47,053 nt of DNA. It comes from Spirochaetes bacterium RBG_13_51_14. GTDB taxonomy: Bacteria; Spirochaetota; UBA4802; UBA5550. The notes beneath the pieces were generated by a model, which did no database searches, was not told the DNA's origin, and saw nothing but the letters and a program-made list of their open reading frames with translations. How positions within the stretch are numbered: position 1 is the first letter of the stretch; each line of letters starts with the position of its first letter. The stretch is from positions 20,661 to 67,713 of the forward strand of contig MIBH01000029.1 of the NCBI GenBank assembly GCA_001829455.1, written 5' to 3'. The translations under genes were made by a program, and so were the position numbers. Of this stretch, positions 14,809 to 24,243 are shown piece after piece.

Positions 14809-16280
14809 CCCCGCCAGTTGATGACGGCCTCAACGAGGAGACGCACCCCGAAGCCGGTGGCGTTCTTGGGCCGGTATCCCCTCTGTTTCGAATGACGCGC
14901 AGTGCCGGCGATATCGATGTGCGCCCAGCGCGCGGTGCTCATGAAATGTTTGAGAAATGTCCCGCCGATAATGGTCCCCGCGTTCTTCTCTGCGGATATG
15001 TTGCAGATATCGGCGATGTCTGATTTGATGTTTTCCTCATAATCCTTGAAAAGAGGGAGCTTCCAGATGCGGTCGCCGGTGGCGTATCCGGCGTCTTCAA
15101 GAATTTTTCCCAGGGTATCGTCCGTGGTCATATAGCCGGCCACGATTTCTCCGAATGTCGTCAGGCAGGCACCGGTAAGGGTGGCTATGTCGACGATAGA
15201 GTCAGGCTTAAGGTTCTTCTGGGTAAAGGCGAGGGCGTCCGCCAGCACGAGGCGCCCCTCTGCGTCGGTGTTGCCGATTTCGACCGTGGTGCCGTTGTAG
15301 GCGGTGTAAACGTCGCCGGGACGGTATGAATCGCTGGAAAGAACGTTTTCCGTGAGCGGCAGCACCGCGTACAGGTTTTTTTTCAGCCTCAATTCAGCCG
15401 CGGACTTGAAAGCATACAGCGCGGCCGCGGCTCCGGCCATGTCCGTCCGCATGTCCTCGATGTGACCGGTGGGTTTCAGGTTCATGCCGCCGGAGTCGAA
15501 GGTGATCCCCTTGCCGATGATGGCGAGATATTTACTGCTGTGCCGGTTGCCCCGGTATTTCAGGACAACCAGCTGGGGAGGCTTTTTGCTCCCTCTGTTG
15601 ACGGCAAGAAGAAGCCCCATCTTCATTTTTTCGATTTCCCTTCTGCCGTAAACCGTGCAGGTGACTCCGGGGATACCCGCCAGTTTCTTTGCCTCGCGGG
15701 TGATCCCCACTGAATCTGATTTCTCGCTGGTTTCATTTATGAGATCGCGGCAGAGCAGGGTGTTGCGGGCGGTAACCGCCACTTTCTTCAGAATCATCGC
15801 GGCGTTGCTTACATCCGTGTAGAGCACCGCTCCCTTAAGGCGTCCCGTGTCGTTGTTATTTTTTTTAGTCTTGTACCGGTCGAAGCTGTAGTTGGAAAGG
15901 TACATACCTTCGGCGATGGCGGAAAGGGCGATGGCGCCATCGACCTCCGGCAGTTCCGGGACGACGGCATGTACGTGTTCGATGTGCCGGTCGCGGCAGA
16001 GCGCGACCGCACCGGCGACACATCTGCGCAGCGACTCGGCGTCTCTCTCGCCTTTCTTGCCGGTACCGCAGAGAATGACGGCCGGATTATCGGCGAACGG
16101 TATGAATATTACTTCCGACTGCTTCCCCTTGAAATATGACCGGTCGAGGCTTCTCCCGATGAACGAGCATTCAGGGGGCAACGTTTTCTTTTGCTCGGCG
16201 GCGCCGACTTCGCCTAGAAACAACATCACCGTATCGGCATTCTTGAATTTGAAATGTTTTCTCTTTAAAGAAAGATTCAT
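14805..16280 (-). CDS. pepA: leucyl aminopeptidase (M17)
   Basis: A cytosolic dimetal exopeptidase of 491 residues. The family signature NTDAEGRLVLADAL and the upstream metal ligands in GKGITFDSGGMNLKP are intact. The active-site Lys lies in this last segment and the Arg in the signature. The start is taken at 16280, where GAGGA stands a few bases before ATG; the frame remains open up to 16331. It follows RNase R on the same strand with 59 bases between them and is the last gene of the coiled-coil/rnr/pepA unit. Its stop codon overlaps that of the convergent PAS-HD-GYP gene. Confidence 0.95.
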   Translation of the reverse strand: MNLSLKRKHFKFKNADTVMLFLGEVGAAEQKKTLPPECSFIGRSLDRSYFKGKQSEVIFIPFADNPAVILCGTGKKGERDAESLRRCVAGAVALCRDRHIEHVHAVVPELPEVDGAIALSAIAEGMYLSNYSFDRYKTKKNNNDTGRLKGAVLYTDVSNAAMILKKVAVTARNTLLCRDLINETSEKSDSVGITREAKKLAGIPGVTCTVYGRREIEKMKMGLLLAVNRGSKKPPQLVVLKYRGNRHSSKYLAIIGKGITFDSGGMNLKPTGHIEDMRTDMAGAAAALYAFKSAAELRLKKNLYAVLPLTENVLSSDSYRPGDVYTAYNGTTVEIGNTDAEGRLVLADALAFTQKNLKPDSIVDIATLTGACLTTFGEIVAGYMTTDDTLGKILEDAGYATGDRIWKLPLFKDYEENIKSDIADICNISAEKNAGTIIGGTFLKHFMSTARWAHIDIAGTARHSKQRGYRPKNATGFGVRLLVEAVINWRG

Positions 16281-16339
16281 GGTGCTGTCCTCACGATAAT
16301 CCTTTATGGTGGATATCGCGTTATGATTCAAGAAAATTT

Positions 16340-18433
16340 TCAGGCAATTTCAAAATCTATGATCATCCTCTCAATCTCGACAGCGGAAAGCCTCACCCTG
16401 ATCCTATCACCCATTCTGAAGCGCCTTCCGTAGCGCTTGCCGATCACCGTGAAATCGTCTTCCTTGACAAGATAGTAGTCGTCGGTGAGCGCCCTGAGCG
16501 GCACCATCCCTTCGACGGGGATGTCCGCCAGGGTCAGATAGAAGCCGTACCTGCTGACCCCGCTCACGATCGCCATGAATGCCTCGCCCACGCGGTTCTT
16601 CATGAGACGGCAGGTCTTGAGCTTCTTGAAGTCGCGCTCGGCGGCCTGGGCGACGCGCTCCATTTCCGAGCTCTTGTCTCCGATCGCGATGAGTTCCTCG
16701 GTCGGATAGGGCGGATCTGTCCGGTCGATGAGACTCTTCACGCAGCGGTGGACCACCAGGTCGGGATACCGCCGGATGGGAGAGGTGAAGTGGGTGTAGT
16801 CCCTGAACCCCAGGCCGAAGTGCCCTCCCGGAAAGGCGGCGTATGATGCCTGCATGAGCGACTTCAGTATCACCAGGTTCACGACATGTTCAATTTCCGT
16901 TCCCGCTACCTGGCGCAGAGCCTGCTGGATGTTCTTTGTCGCGTCGCCAGTGATCTTAAACGGAATATTGATCTGCTTCAGGAAGCTCTTGAGGGTCGCC
17001 AACGAATCAGGGCTGATCGTCTCATGGTTGCGGTACAGGGAAGGCACTTCGTTCTCGCGGAGGGCGCGGGACACCACCACGTTTGCGCAGAGCATGAATT
17101 CCTCGATGATCTGGTGGCTCTTCAGGCGCGTGCTGTATTGTATGTCCACAACGACATTATTGTCGTAGATGAGAGAATCATCGGTCAGGGCGAGCTCAAG
17201 GCTGCCCTGTTCGATCCGGCGCGCATGGAGTTTCTCAGCCAGCTCAAACATGGTTGCAAGGACCTCGCGCGCGTTTCCGTTCTCTTCGCCGGCCAGTATC
17301 CGGTCCGCGCGCTCATAGGTGAGGCGTCGGTTCACCCGGATCACGCCGCGGGAAATCCGCTGATCCAGCACGGCACCGAAGCGGTTGATGTCCGCCTCGA
17401 CCGTCATGGTCAGGCGATCTACGCCCTCTCGGAGAGAGCAGAGATCGTTGGAGAGGATTTCCGGGAGCATGGGGATCACGCTGTTGCCCAGGTAATAGCT
17501 CGTACCGCGGGAAAGCGCCTCCCGGTCGAGGTCCGAACGCGCGCTGACATGTGCCGATACGTCGGCGATGTGGACATAGAGCGTATAGGCGTCGCCCTTT
17601 CGTTGGATGGAAACCGCGTCATCAAAGTCCTTTGCGCTCTCGCCGTCAATAGTGACGGTATAGATTCCGGTGTAATTGTTTCGTCGGCCGCTGCCGCCGT
17701 CACGGTCCCTGGACTCTGAGAGCTCGGGGTAGTCCCGGTACGGCGGCGGCAGGGAATGTTTGACGATGATCCGCGACAGATCATGGTGGTCGTCGTCGGG
17801 CGAGAAGGAGGTGATGACCGCGCAGCGCTGACGCTTCTGCAAAAAGCCCTCCTCAAGTCTGACAAGCGCCATATCGCCCGGTTCCGGCTCCTCCGGCGGC
17901 ATTGCCGCGCAGACTTCGGGGCTGCTGGGAACATCCAGCAGATTGTAGATAACGGCGTCACGCGTTTTGTGGACGACCCGGGCGAAAAAGGTCTGCTTTC
18001 CCCGCCGCACGATCTTCTCAACCGAGCCGATGACGGCTCCATGACGATAGTCGACGATCCGGACCGAAACCAGATCGTTATTGTGCGCCCCGCCGGTATC
18101 GTCCTTTTTTATGATGATTTCCTGTTCGAATGTGGTCTGGCAGACGCCGTTCCCCGAGGTGTTGATACGTATGGCGCCCTCAAGGATGAAGGGGTGAATT
18201 TTCATGTATCGATTTCGTTTTTTAGTGATGAGCCCGGCGGAAATGAATCCCTTCAGGATGTCGTCGATTAATGAAAGCTCTCTTCCCGATCCGGAGTGTT
18301 TTTTATTGCTCTTTCTTTTTTTACCGCGTTTTTCAGCTTCCGGATGGAGCAGAGCGCCAATAAGTTCATCCCTGGTGAAATTTCCCGGTCGAGAGCTGAT
18401 GTAGGATATGATCTTTCGTGAGGTAACGGCCAT
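16340..18433 (-). CDS. rnr: ribonuclease R
   Basis: A processive 3'-5' exoribonuclease of 697 residues. It has an N-terminal winged-helix-like region (about 1-75), then cold-shock domains (about 80-230), the RNB catalytic domain (about 250-580) with DGESAKDFDDAVS holding the Mg-binding aspartates, and a C-terminal S1 domain (EAFMAIVSGVSRYGFYL onward). The C-terminus stops right after S1 without the Lys-rich tail of E. coli RNase R. ATG 18433 comes eight bases after the stop of the coiled-coil gene and has a weak ribosome site, so translation may be coupled. Confidence 0.95.
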   Translation of the reverse strand: MAVTSRKIISYISSRPGNFTRDELIGALLHPEAEKRGKKRKSNKKHSGSGRELSLIDDILKGFISAGLITKKRNRYMKIHPFILEGAIRINTSGNGVCQTTFEQEIIIKKDDTGGAHNNDLVSVRIVDYRHGAVIGSVEKIVRRGKQTFFARVVHKTRDAVIYNLLDVPSSPEVCAAMPPEEPEPGDMALVRLEEGFLQKRQRCAVITSFSPDDDHHDLSRIIVKHSLPPPYRDYPELSESRDRDGGSGRRNNYTGIYTVTIDGESAKDFDDAVSIQRKGDAYTLYVHIADVSAHVSARSDLDREALSRGTSYYLGNSVIPMLPEILSNDLCSLREGVDRLTMTVEADINRFGAVLDQRISRGVIRVNRRLTYERADRILAGEENGNAREVLATMFELAEKLHARRIEQGSLELALTDDSLIYDNNVVVDIQYSTRLKSHQIIEEFMLCANVVVSRALRENEVPSLYRNHETISPDSLATLKSFLKQINIPFKITGDATKNIQQALRQVAGTEIEHVVNLVILKSLMQASYAAFPGGHFGLGFRDYTHFTSPIRRYPDLVVHRCVKSLIDRTDPPYPTEELIAIGDKSSEMERVAQAAERDFKKLKTCRLMKNRVGEAFMAIVSGVSRYGFYLTLADIPVEGMVPLRALTDDYYLVKEDDFTVIGKRYGRRFRMGDRIRVRLSAVEIERMIIDFEIA

Positions 18434-18441
18434 TGGGACGG

Positions 18442-18792
18442 TTACTGCGAGCCGCTCTCGGGTTTCTTATCATGTTTCGATTCGGTTTTTTCCTTTGATT
18501 CGGCTTTAATCTTTTCAATATCGGCTTTCTTGCCCTCGATGCTCTTATTAAGCGAAGTTACCTTTTGGTGCATTTCCTTCACCTTCGCATCTGAAGCGTT
18601 GATGGTCGCCGTACCGCCGTCGATTTTCGTTATGACATGTCTGCCCAGCTCCTTTTCCGCAATTCCCTGGTCGATTTTGAGCCGTTTGATGTCAAGGTTC
18701 AGTTTCGCAATCTTGGCGATTTCTTCTGTTTTATTGATAATGATTTCGCCATATTTCACTATGGTTTCGCCCGCGTCTTTTAGTATTCCCAT
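18442..18792 (-). CDS. small charged coiled-coil protein of unknown function
   Basis: No family recognised. The protein has 116 residues and no signal peptide or membrane segment. Residues 1-110 are almost entirely helical with heptad-like spacing (KTEEIAKIAKLNLDIKRLK, then KVKEMHQKVTSLNKSIEGK) and a Lys/Glu-rich C-terminus. A short central stretch (VITKIDGGTATIN) breaks the helix and could make a hairpin turn, giving an antiparallel coiled coil. AGGAG lies seven bases before the ATG. It leads the transcript that continues into RNase R and pepA. Confidence 0.7.
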   Translation of the reverse strand: MGILKDAGETIVKYGEIIINKTEEIAKIAKLNLDIKRLKIDQGIAEKELGRHVITKIDGGTATINASDAKVKEMHQKVTSLNKSIEGKKADIEKIKAESKEKTESKHDKKPESGSQ

Positions 18793-18821
18793 AATATACT
18801 CCTGTTGACAATGATAGTATT

Positions 18822-18850
18822 GAGATAGAATAAAATGTTACAGATGTCAA
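18822..18850 (-). promoter_or_regulatory. promoter of the coiled-coil/rnr/pepA unit
   Basis: On the minus strand TTGACA (18850-18845), a 17-base spacer and TATCTC (18827-18822) stand about 30 bases ahead of the start at 18792. Confidence 0.5.
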
Positions 18851-18918
18851 TACAAAAGTTGATTTTTTATCTTGTATGACAGGAAAGATCTCGACAAGCT
18901 TCAATGAATCGCGGATGA

Positions 18919-19953
18919 TCAGAGCTTTGAAGCTATGACCTTCTGGGCCTCTTTCGCTTCTTTTACGATACGCTCGATTATCTGTTTTACCGTGGGGGTG
19001 TCATGGATGATGCCGGTTATCTGCCCGATGGGGAGGACGCCCGCATCGTTGTCGCCGTGAATGGTTCCCGCCCTGAATGCGAAGAAACCGCTTGCCATGC
19101 GCGCCATCTGCATCGCTTTTTTCGGTCCCATCAGAAGAATGCCGACGGCGACTTTCAGCCAGGGTAATCCCACGATGTTCGCGATCCGCCGGGAGAGAAA
19201 CGCGGCTTTTATGGGGTTCATTCTCTTCCTGATCAATCGCGCGGCGCCCCTGGATTTCATGACCCGCGCATGGAGTCCGTCGACCTTGTCGGTGTAGACC
19301 GTATCGTACGCGTCGATTTCGCTGCTCTTCATCTTCTGGCTCGCGTGGATCGGGCTTTCAACCGAATTCATGAAGCGCGTGCCCATGGAGATCCCGTCGG
19401 CGCCGAGGGCGAGAGCGGCGGCGAGACCGCGCCCGTCCGCGAATCCGCCGGCTGCGATGACCGGTATCTTCACCCCGTCGACGATGATCGGCACGAGGAC
19501 CAGGGAGGTCACCTCTCCGCCGTGGCCGGCCGCCTCATGGCCGGTGACGATGAGGGCATCGGCTCCGTCCCGCTGGGCGGCCAGGGAGTGCTTCATGGTT
19601 GTCACCGTGGCGATGACGGTGCCGCCATACGCGTGGACCGCCGTGCATATCCAGTCGCCCTTTCCGAGCGCATAATTAACGACCGGCACCTTTTCCTCGA
19701 TGATGATTTTCGCATTCTGCTCCGCGCCAGGGAAATAGAGGGTGACATTCGCCCCGAACGGCAGTTTGGTAAGTTTTCTGGTGCGGCGTATGTATTCACG
19801 CGTTTCTTCAGGCTTGAGGATGCCGGTGGCAAGAATGCCGAGACCGCCGGCGTTGGCGACGGCGGCCACCAGTTCCGGCGTGCTGATCCAGCTCATGCCG
19901 GACAGCACGATGGGATATCGGACGCCGAACAGTTTTGTTATTTTTGTTTTCAT
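18919..19953 (-). CDS. nitronate monooxygenase / FabK-like flavoprotein
   Basis: A 344-residue FMN-binding TIM-barrel protein of the nitronate monooxygenase/enoyl-ACP reductase II family. It begins with the typical RYPIVLSGMSWISTPELVAAVANAGGLG, and has GHEAAGHGG, which holds the catalytic histidine of the family. The phosphate-binding segments are AAGGFADG and ALGADGISMGTRF. The frame opens at 19965, but ATG 19953 has GAGG at the right distance. It follows an acyl-CoA dehydrogenase after 33 bases, so it may act on an acyl or nitro/enoyl substrate linked to that enzyme; the exact reaction cannot be told. Confidence 0.85.
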   Translation of the reverse strand: MKTKITKLFGVRYPIVLSGMSWISTPELVAAVANAGGLGILATGILKPEETREYIRRTRKLTKLPFGANVTLYFPGAEQNAKIIIEEKVPVVNYALGKGDWICTAVHAYGGTVIATVTTMKHSLAAQRDGADALIVTGHEAAGHGGEVTSLVLVPIIVDGVKIPVIAAGGFADGRGLAAALALGADGISMGTRFMNSVESPIHASQKMKSSEIDAYDTVYTDKVDGLHARVMKSRGAARLIRKRMNPIKAAFLSRRIANIVGLPWLKVAVGILLMGPKKAMQMARMASGFFAFRAGTIHGDNDAGVLPIGQITGIIHDTPTVKQIIERIVKEAKEAQKVIASKL

Positions 19954-19986
19954 GCGTGACCTCACCTAAGGGGGGTGTGGGATTAT

Positions 19987-21138
19987 CTAATATTCTCGCA
20001 ACACGTTGCTGGCGATGACGAGCCGCTGTATCTCCGATGTTCCTTCGTATATCTCGGTGACCCGTGCGTCCCGGTAGAACCGCTCAACCGGATAGTCCTT
20101 CACATAGCCGTAACCGCCAAGGATCTGGATGGCCTTGTGCGTCACGCGGTGGGAGGTCTCGGACGCGAAAAGCTTTGCCATTGCTGCGAATTTCGAATAG
20201 CGCTGCCGCTCAGCGGTGCCGATAAGGGAGGCGGCCTTGTAAACCAGGAGACGGGATGCCTCGATCTCGGTGGCCATATCCGCGATCATCCACTGGATGG
20301 CCTGAAAGTCGGCTATGGGCTTCCCGAACTGATTGCGATCCTTGGCATAGACCACCGCGGTGTCGAGCGCCGCCTGCGCGATTCCCACCGCCTGGGCCGC
20401 GATGCCGACCCTGCCGCCGTCGAGGGTGTGCATGGCGATCTTAAATCCATCCCCCCGCTTCCCCAGCATGTTCCCCTCGGGGATGGCGCAGTTGTCGAAT
20501 ACCAGCTCCGTGGTTGATGACGCGCAGATCCCGAGCTTGTCCTCGGTCTTGCCGACGCTGAACCCGGGCGTCCCTTTCTCGATGATAAAGAAGCTTAGCC
20601 CCTTATGGCCTATTCCCTTGTCGGTCACTGCGGTTACGACCGCAATCTGGGAAACGCCGCCATTGGTTATGAAGTTCTTGGTTCCGTTGAGGACCCACGA
20701 GCCGTTTTTTAGAACGGCGGTTGTCTTGGTGCCGCCGGCATCGGAGCCTGCTTCCGGCTCGGTGATGCCGAAGCAGCCGATCCATTCCCCGGTGGTGAGC
20801 CTGCTGAGGTATGTCTTTTTCTGCTGTTCGGAACCGAAATAATAGATAGGGGACAGGCAGAGAGAATTGTGGGCCGATACGATGACTCCCGTTGAAGCGT
20901 CTCCGCGGGAGACTTCCTCCACGGCTATGGCGTAGCTCACGTAGTCCATACCGGCCCCGTTGTATTCTTCCGGGTACACGATACCCATTATCCCCATTTC
21001 TCTGAGTTTTTTTACGTGTTCCATAGGGAATTCATGGGTCCGGTCGTAATGTTCCGCTTTCGGTTTCAGTTCATTTTCGGCGAATTGCCGTACGGTTTCC
21101 CTGAGCATCTGTTGTTCATCGGTAAGGTTGAAATCCAT
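19987..21138 (-). CDS. acyl-CoA dehydrogenase
   Basis: A 383-residue FAD enzyme that introduces the alpha-beta double bond in acyl-CoA. It has the FAD segment CFGITEPEAGSDAGG, the later GGYGYVKDYPVERFYRDARV and the catalytic glutamate in IYEGTSEIQR (Glu365), the position used by short- and medium-chain enzymes. The sequence is close to the butyryl-CoA dehydrogenase type. No etfAB or thiolase lies in the window. ATG 21138 has GCGAGG upstream. It is the first gene of a two-gene unit with the nitronate monooxygenase-like flavoprotein. Confidence 0.95.
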   Translation of the reverse strand: MDFNLTDEQQMLRETVRQFAENELKPKAEHYDRTHEFPMEHVKKLREMGIMGIVYPEEYNGAGMDYVSYAIAVEEVSRGDASTGVIVSAHNSLCLSPIYYFGSEQQKKTYLSRLTTGEWIGCFGITEPEAGSDAGGTKTTAVLKNGSWVLNGTKNFITNGGVSQIAVVTAVTDKGIGHKGLSFFIIEKGTPGFSVGKTEDKLGICASSTTELVFDNCAIPEGNMLGKRGDGFKIAMHTLDGGRVGIAAQAVGIAQAALDTAVVYAKDRNQFGKPIADFQAIQWMIADMATEIEASRLLVYKAASLIGTAERQRYSKFAAMAKLFASETSHRVTHKAIQILGGYGYVKDYPVERFYRDARVTEIYEGTSEIQRLVIASNVLREY

Positions 21139-21210
21139 GATAAACCTCGCGGTGTGAAGTTATATGATCGCCGGTTATTCTGCGGTTTATGCGTCCGTTC
21201 CGCATTTTTC

Positions 21211-21240
21211 ACTATCTTTTATGATGCCTTTTTTTGTCAA
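21211..21240 (-). promoter_or_regulatory. promoter of the acyl-CoA dehydrogenase unit
   Basis: On the minus strand TTGACA (21240-21235), an 18-base spacer and GATAGT (21216-21211, four of six consensus bases) lie about 75 bases ahead of ATG 21138. Confidence 0.5.
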
Positions 21241-21306
21241 GGCGAATAACACCTCTCATGGGCCCATGCATGGTTTAAAGCAATATTTTAACGCGTCCTC
21301 AGATAA

Positions 21307-21342
21307 AATTATCTTGATAATTATTATATCGTCGCTTCTAAT
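21307..21342 (+). promoter_or_regulatory. promoter of the propeller lipoprotein gene with an operator-like palindrome
   Basis: TTGATA (21314-21319), a 17-base spacer and TCTAAT (21337-21342, five of six bases) form a good promoter. AATTATCTTGATAATT (21307-21322), a palindrome with seven-base arms, covers the -35 element and could be a repressor site. The start codon is about 90 bases downstream. Confidence 0.5.
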
Positions 21343-21433
21343 CGCCTTGATGATGAAGAGATGAGCTATCAACGAATGCCGGCGCGCCCAAACTACGCAT
21401 GCGGCATAGGATCAAGACTCCTGATGAGGCGGT

Positions 21434-22504
21434 ATGAAAAGACTTCTGATAATTATATTCCTGTTGCCGGTGGCCCTGACTGACTGTTCATTCCTGAAGG
21501 CGACAACGCTGAATCCCATCCGGCTTGTCTTTATCCGGAACGGCACGAAACCGGGTCAGGTGGTGGTGAAGACCGATGAATACGGTCTTGAAGATCTTTC
21601 ACTAGGAGTCAACATTTATAATGGAACGATTTGCATTGCCGATAACGAGCTCAGGCGGGTGCAGGTCGTGAAGCCAAAGGGCGATGTCGAACTGATCATC
21701 GGGCCCATGAAAAACGTATCTGACAAAGATACGAACACGCAGAAATTCAATTTCGGCGTCATCGGATATATCGCCATGGACGATTCCATGATCTATATCC
21801 AGAATAAGTTCTCCCACATCAGGGACAGTAATACCGAAGCCATGTCCGACAACGACAGCATCGATTTTTCGCCATCCTATATTCTGGTCTTTAACAGAAG
21901 CGGGGAGCTACAGTACACCCTTGGGCAGAAAGGAACCCCCGACACTCCCTTCTACCATATCGAGCGTCTGGTCGTTGATTCGAAGGGGAGGCTCTTCGTC
22001 ATCTCCCGGTCTACGGACTCATGGAGCATATACAGGTTCCGCGGCAAGAAGCGTGATTATTTCCTCAACCTGGGCACGCTGGAATTCAGGGACCAGGAGG
22101 AAGGGAACGTGTATGAGGGAAAGATCGACAACATCAAAATATTCGACCGCGGAGAGAAGATGCTGATTTCCGTGTCCTACTATCATGGTCTGCGGCTCAA
22201 GTATATCAAGATTTTTGAATTTTCGATAGGAAGCGGCAGGGTGGAGAGAACCGTCATGGAAATACCCGATCCGAAAAACGTTCTCTTCGATATAATCGAT
22301 GACAAGTATATCTACCTCTGGAACGTCAGTAATGACGAGGTTAAATTCGAGGTATCCAACCTGGATGGAGCAATAATCAATAACGTATACCTCAATATGA
22401 AATACAAGAGGAACTACTACACGCGCATCCTTCTGGATGAATCCGGACAGATATACTCCTACCACATCATGGGGAGCGGCATAGATATAGTGAAATGGGA
22501 GTAA
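21434..22504 (+). CDS. beta-propeller-like lipoprotein (resembles leptospiral LIC_12708 family)
   Basis: A 356-residue predicted lipoprotein. The signal peptide MKRLLIIIFLLPVALTDC gives a lipobox with Cys18. The mature part is made of repeated four-strand units with patterns such as GDVELIIG, SYILVFNRSGELQYTLG, RLVVDSKGRLFVISR and YIYLWNVS, typical of a six-bladed propeller of the NHL/TolB-like kind. It recalls the LIC_12708 lipoprotein family of Leptospira, though that link is from memory. GAGG stands four bases before ATG 21434. The NAD(P)HX repair gene follows after three bases and must be cotranscribed. Function unknown; probably membrane-anchored and protein-binding. Confidence 0.75.
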   Translation: MKRLLIIIFLLPVALTDCSFLKATTLNPIRLVFIRNGTKPGQVVVKTDEYGLEDLSLGVNIYNGTICIADNELRRVQVVKPKGDVELIIGPMKNVSDKDTNTQKFNFGVIGYIAMDDSMIYIQNKFSHIRDSNTEAMSDNDSIDFSPSYILVFNRSGELQYTLGQKGTPDTPFYHIERLVVDSKGRLFVISRSTDSWSIYRFRGKKRDYFLNLGTLEFRDQEEGNVYEGKIDNIKIFDRGEKMLISVSYYHGLRLKYIKIFEFSIGSGRVERTVMEIPDPKNVLFDIIDDKYIYLWNVSNDEVKFEVSNLDGAIINNVYLNMKYKRNYYTRILLDESGQIYSYHIMGSGIDIVKWE

Positions 22505-22507
22505 CCG

Positions 22508-24085
22508 ATGAAGGTTGTCACTGCGCGGGAGATGCGGGAGATTGATCGGATCGCTATCGAGGAACGCGGCATGCCCGGCCCGGTGTTGATGTGCCTTGCC
22601 GGAAAGGCCGTCGCCGACGATATCACGAACATGTTCCCCGGCCTGAAGCGCGTCGCGGTCTTTTCAGGTACCGGCAATAACGGGGGTGACGGTTTCGTCG
22701 CCGCCTATTTTCTCGCCAACCGGGGAATCCGCGCGGACATATTCCTCGCCGGCGAAGCCGGAAGAATTGCTGATGACGCGCGGGTTTATTTCACGCTCTG
22801 CAAAAATTCCGGGATCACAATCATCCCGGTACAGGGTGCCGATGATCTTAACGGAATTGACCTGAGCGTGTACGAATGCGCCGTGGACGCTCTTCTGGGC
22901 ACCGGGTTCGAGGGAACCGCGCGGGGGCCCGCCGCGGACATTATACGGCTGATCAATGATTCAGATCTATTCGTTGTTTCCGTGGACATCCCCAGCGGCC
23001 TGGGAGCAGATGGTATCGCTCCGGAAGGCGAAGCGGTGATTGCTGACCGTACGGTGACCATCGGCCTGCCGAAACTTTCGCTCGTGACCTATCCCGGCAA
23101 AGAATATGCCGGTGAACTGCTCGTCGCCGATATCGGCTTCCCGCGCTCCCTCACCGAAGCAGACACTCTCACAAGCGAGCTTATCGACGCCGATTATTTC
23201 AGGCGCCATTCGATCCCGGAAATAGAATCCGAACAGTACGCCCTTGCCGACGCGCACAAAGGCGAACGGGGGCACCTGCTCCTCATCGGCGGATTTGACG
23301 GCATGGAAGGCGCCGCCATGATGACAGCCAGCGCCGCATTCGAAACCGGCACGGGCCTGATCACCCTGCTCACGACCCCGGCGGCGCGATCCGTCATAGC
23401 GGGAAGGATACCGGAGCTTATTACCATTTCCATACCCGCTTCGCTCGAAGGAGATTCGGCGGATCCAGGTCTGGTGCAGGACGCCGTCGAGTCGGCACTC
23501 GGGCAGGGGAGATACAACGCGCTGGTTATAGGTCCCGGCATGGGCCGCTCCGGTTTGGCGCGTCTTGTTTTTGAATCGGCGGTAACGCGCGCCAGGCATT
23601 ACGGAGTGAGGAGGATTCTTATCGACGGTGACGGGCTCTTCCACCTTGCCGGATTCATCAAAAAGGAGAGCCTCGACCGCGCGGTTGAATATATCGTGAC
23701 CCCCCACTTCATGGAAGCGTCGCGAATTCTGGAGCGCCCCCTCGATGAAATAAAAGATAACCGGCACGCTTCCGCTGGACTCCTGGCGCGAACGCTGTCA
23801 TGCATAGCGCTCTTGAAAGGACCCTCGTCCATCGTGACCGACGGGGACAGCTTCCTCATCAATACCACCGGGAGCGCCGCATTGGCGACGGCCGGGTCCG
23901 GAGACGTGCTTTCCGGAATTATCGGCGCGTTGATGTTGCGGAGATTCACAGCGCTCCAGTCAGCGGCATACGGGGTCTGGGTTCACGGGAAAGCGTCGGA
24001 TCTCTACTGCGCTGAAAATGCGAGTGATGTGTTGAAGTCGACCGATTTGCTGAACTGTATCCGCAAAGCGAAAAAGCTCATATAA
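22508..24085 (+). CDS. nnr: bifunctional NAD(P)H-hydrate epimerase / ADP-dependent dehydratase
   Basis: Repairs hydrated NADH and NADPH. The 525-residue fusion has an N-terminal epimerase (YjeF_N, about 1-215, with GTGNNGGDGF) and a C-terminal kinase-like dehydratase (about 225-525) with VIGPGMG, KGPSSIVTDG and the GSGDVLSG anion hole and catalytic Asp. Both halves look complete. ATG 22508 follows the previous stop by three bases and has GGGAG overlapping the end of the upstream gene, so translation is probably coupled. Confidence 0.96.
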   Translation: MKVVTAREMREIDRIAIEERGMPGPVLMCLAGKAVADDITNMFPGLKRVAVFSGTGNNGGDGFVAAYFLANRGIRADIFLAGEAGRIADDARVYFTLCKNSGITIIPVQGADDLNGIDLSVYECAVDALLGTGFEGTARGPAADIIRLINDSDLFVVSVDIPSGLGADGIAPEGEAVIADRTVTIGLPKLSLVTYPGKEYAGELLVADIGFPRSLTEADTLTSELIDADYFRRHSIPEIESEQYALADAHKGERGHLLLIGGFDGMEGAAMMTASAAFETGTGLITLLTTPAARSVIAGRIPELITISIPASLEGDSADPGLVQDAVESALGQGRYNALVIGPGMGRSGLARLVFESAVTRARHYGVRRILIDGDGLFHLAGFIKKESLDRAVEYIVTPHFMEASRILERPLDEIKDNRHASAGLLARTLSCIALLKGPSSIVTDGDSFLINTTGSAALATAGSGDVLSGIIGALMLRRFTALQSAAYGVWVHGKASDLYCAENASDVLKSTDLLNCIRKAKKLI

Positions 24086-24201
24086 GCGATGACGCTTCAT
24101 TTCAAACCAAAAGGCCATGAGTCATGACCATCCATACGATTTTCCCGATCATTGTCTTCCGCTTGAAAAAAAGTGGACAAATAAGGAATTCGATTTAGTG
24201 A

Positions 24202-24225
24202 GTGCTTAATAATTATCATAAGCAC
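24202..24225 (+). other. inverted repeat upstream of the cysteine-cluster gene
   Basis: GTGCTTA (24202-24208) and TAAGCAC (24219-24225) are perfect seven-base arms around a ten-base centre, 18 bases before ATG 24244. It could be an operator or a leader hairpin; nothing else supports either. Confidence 0.3.
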
Positions 24226-24243
24226 ACAAACGAGTAACGATTA

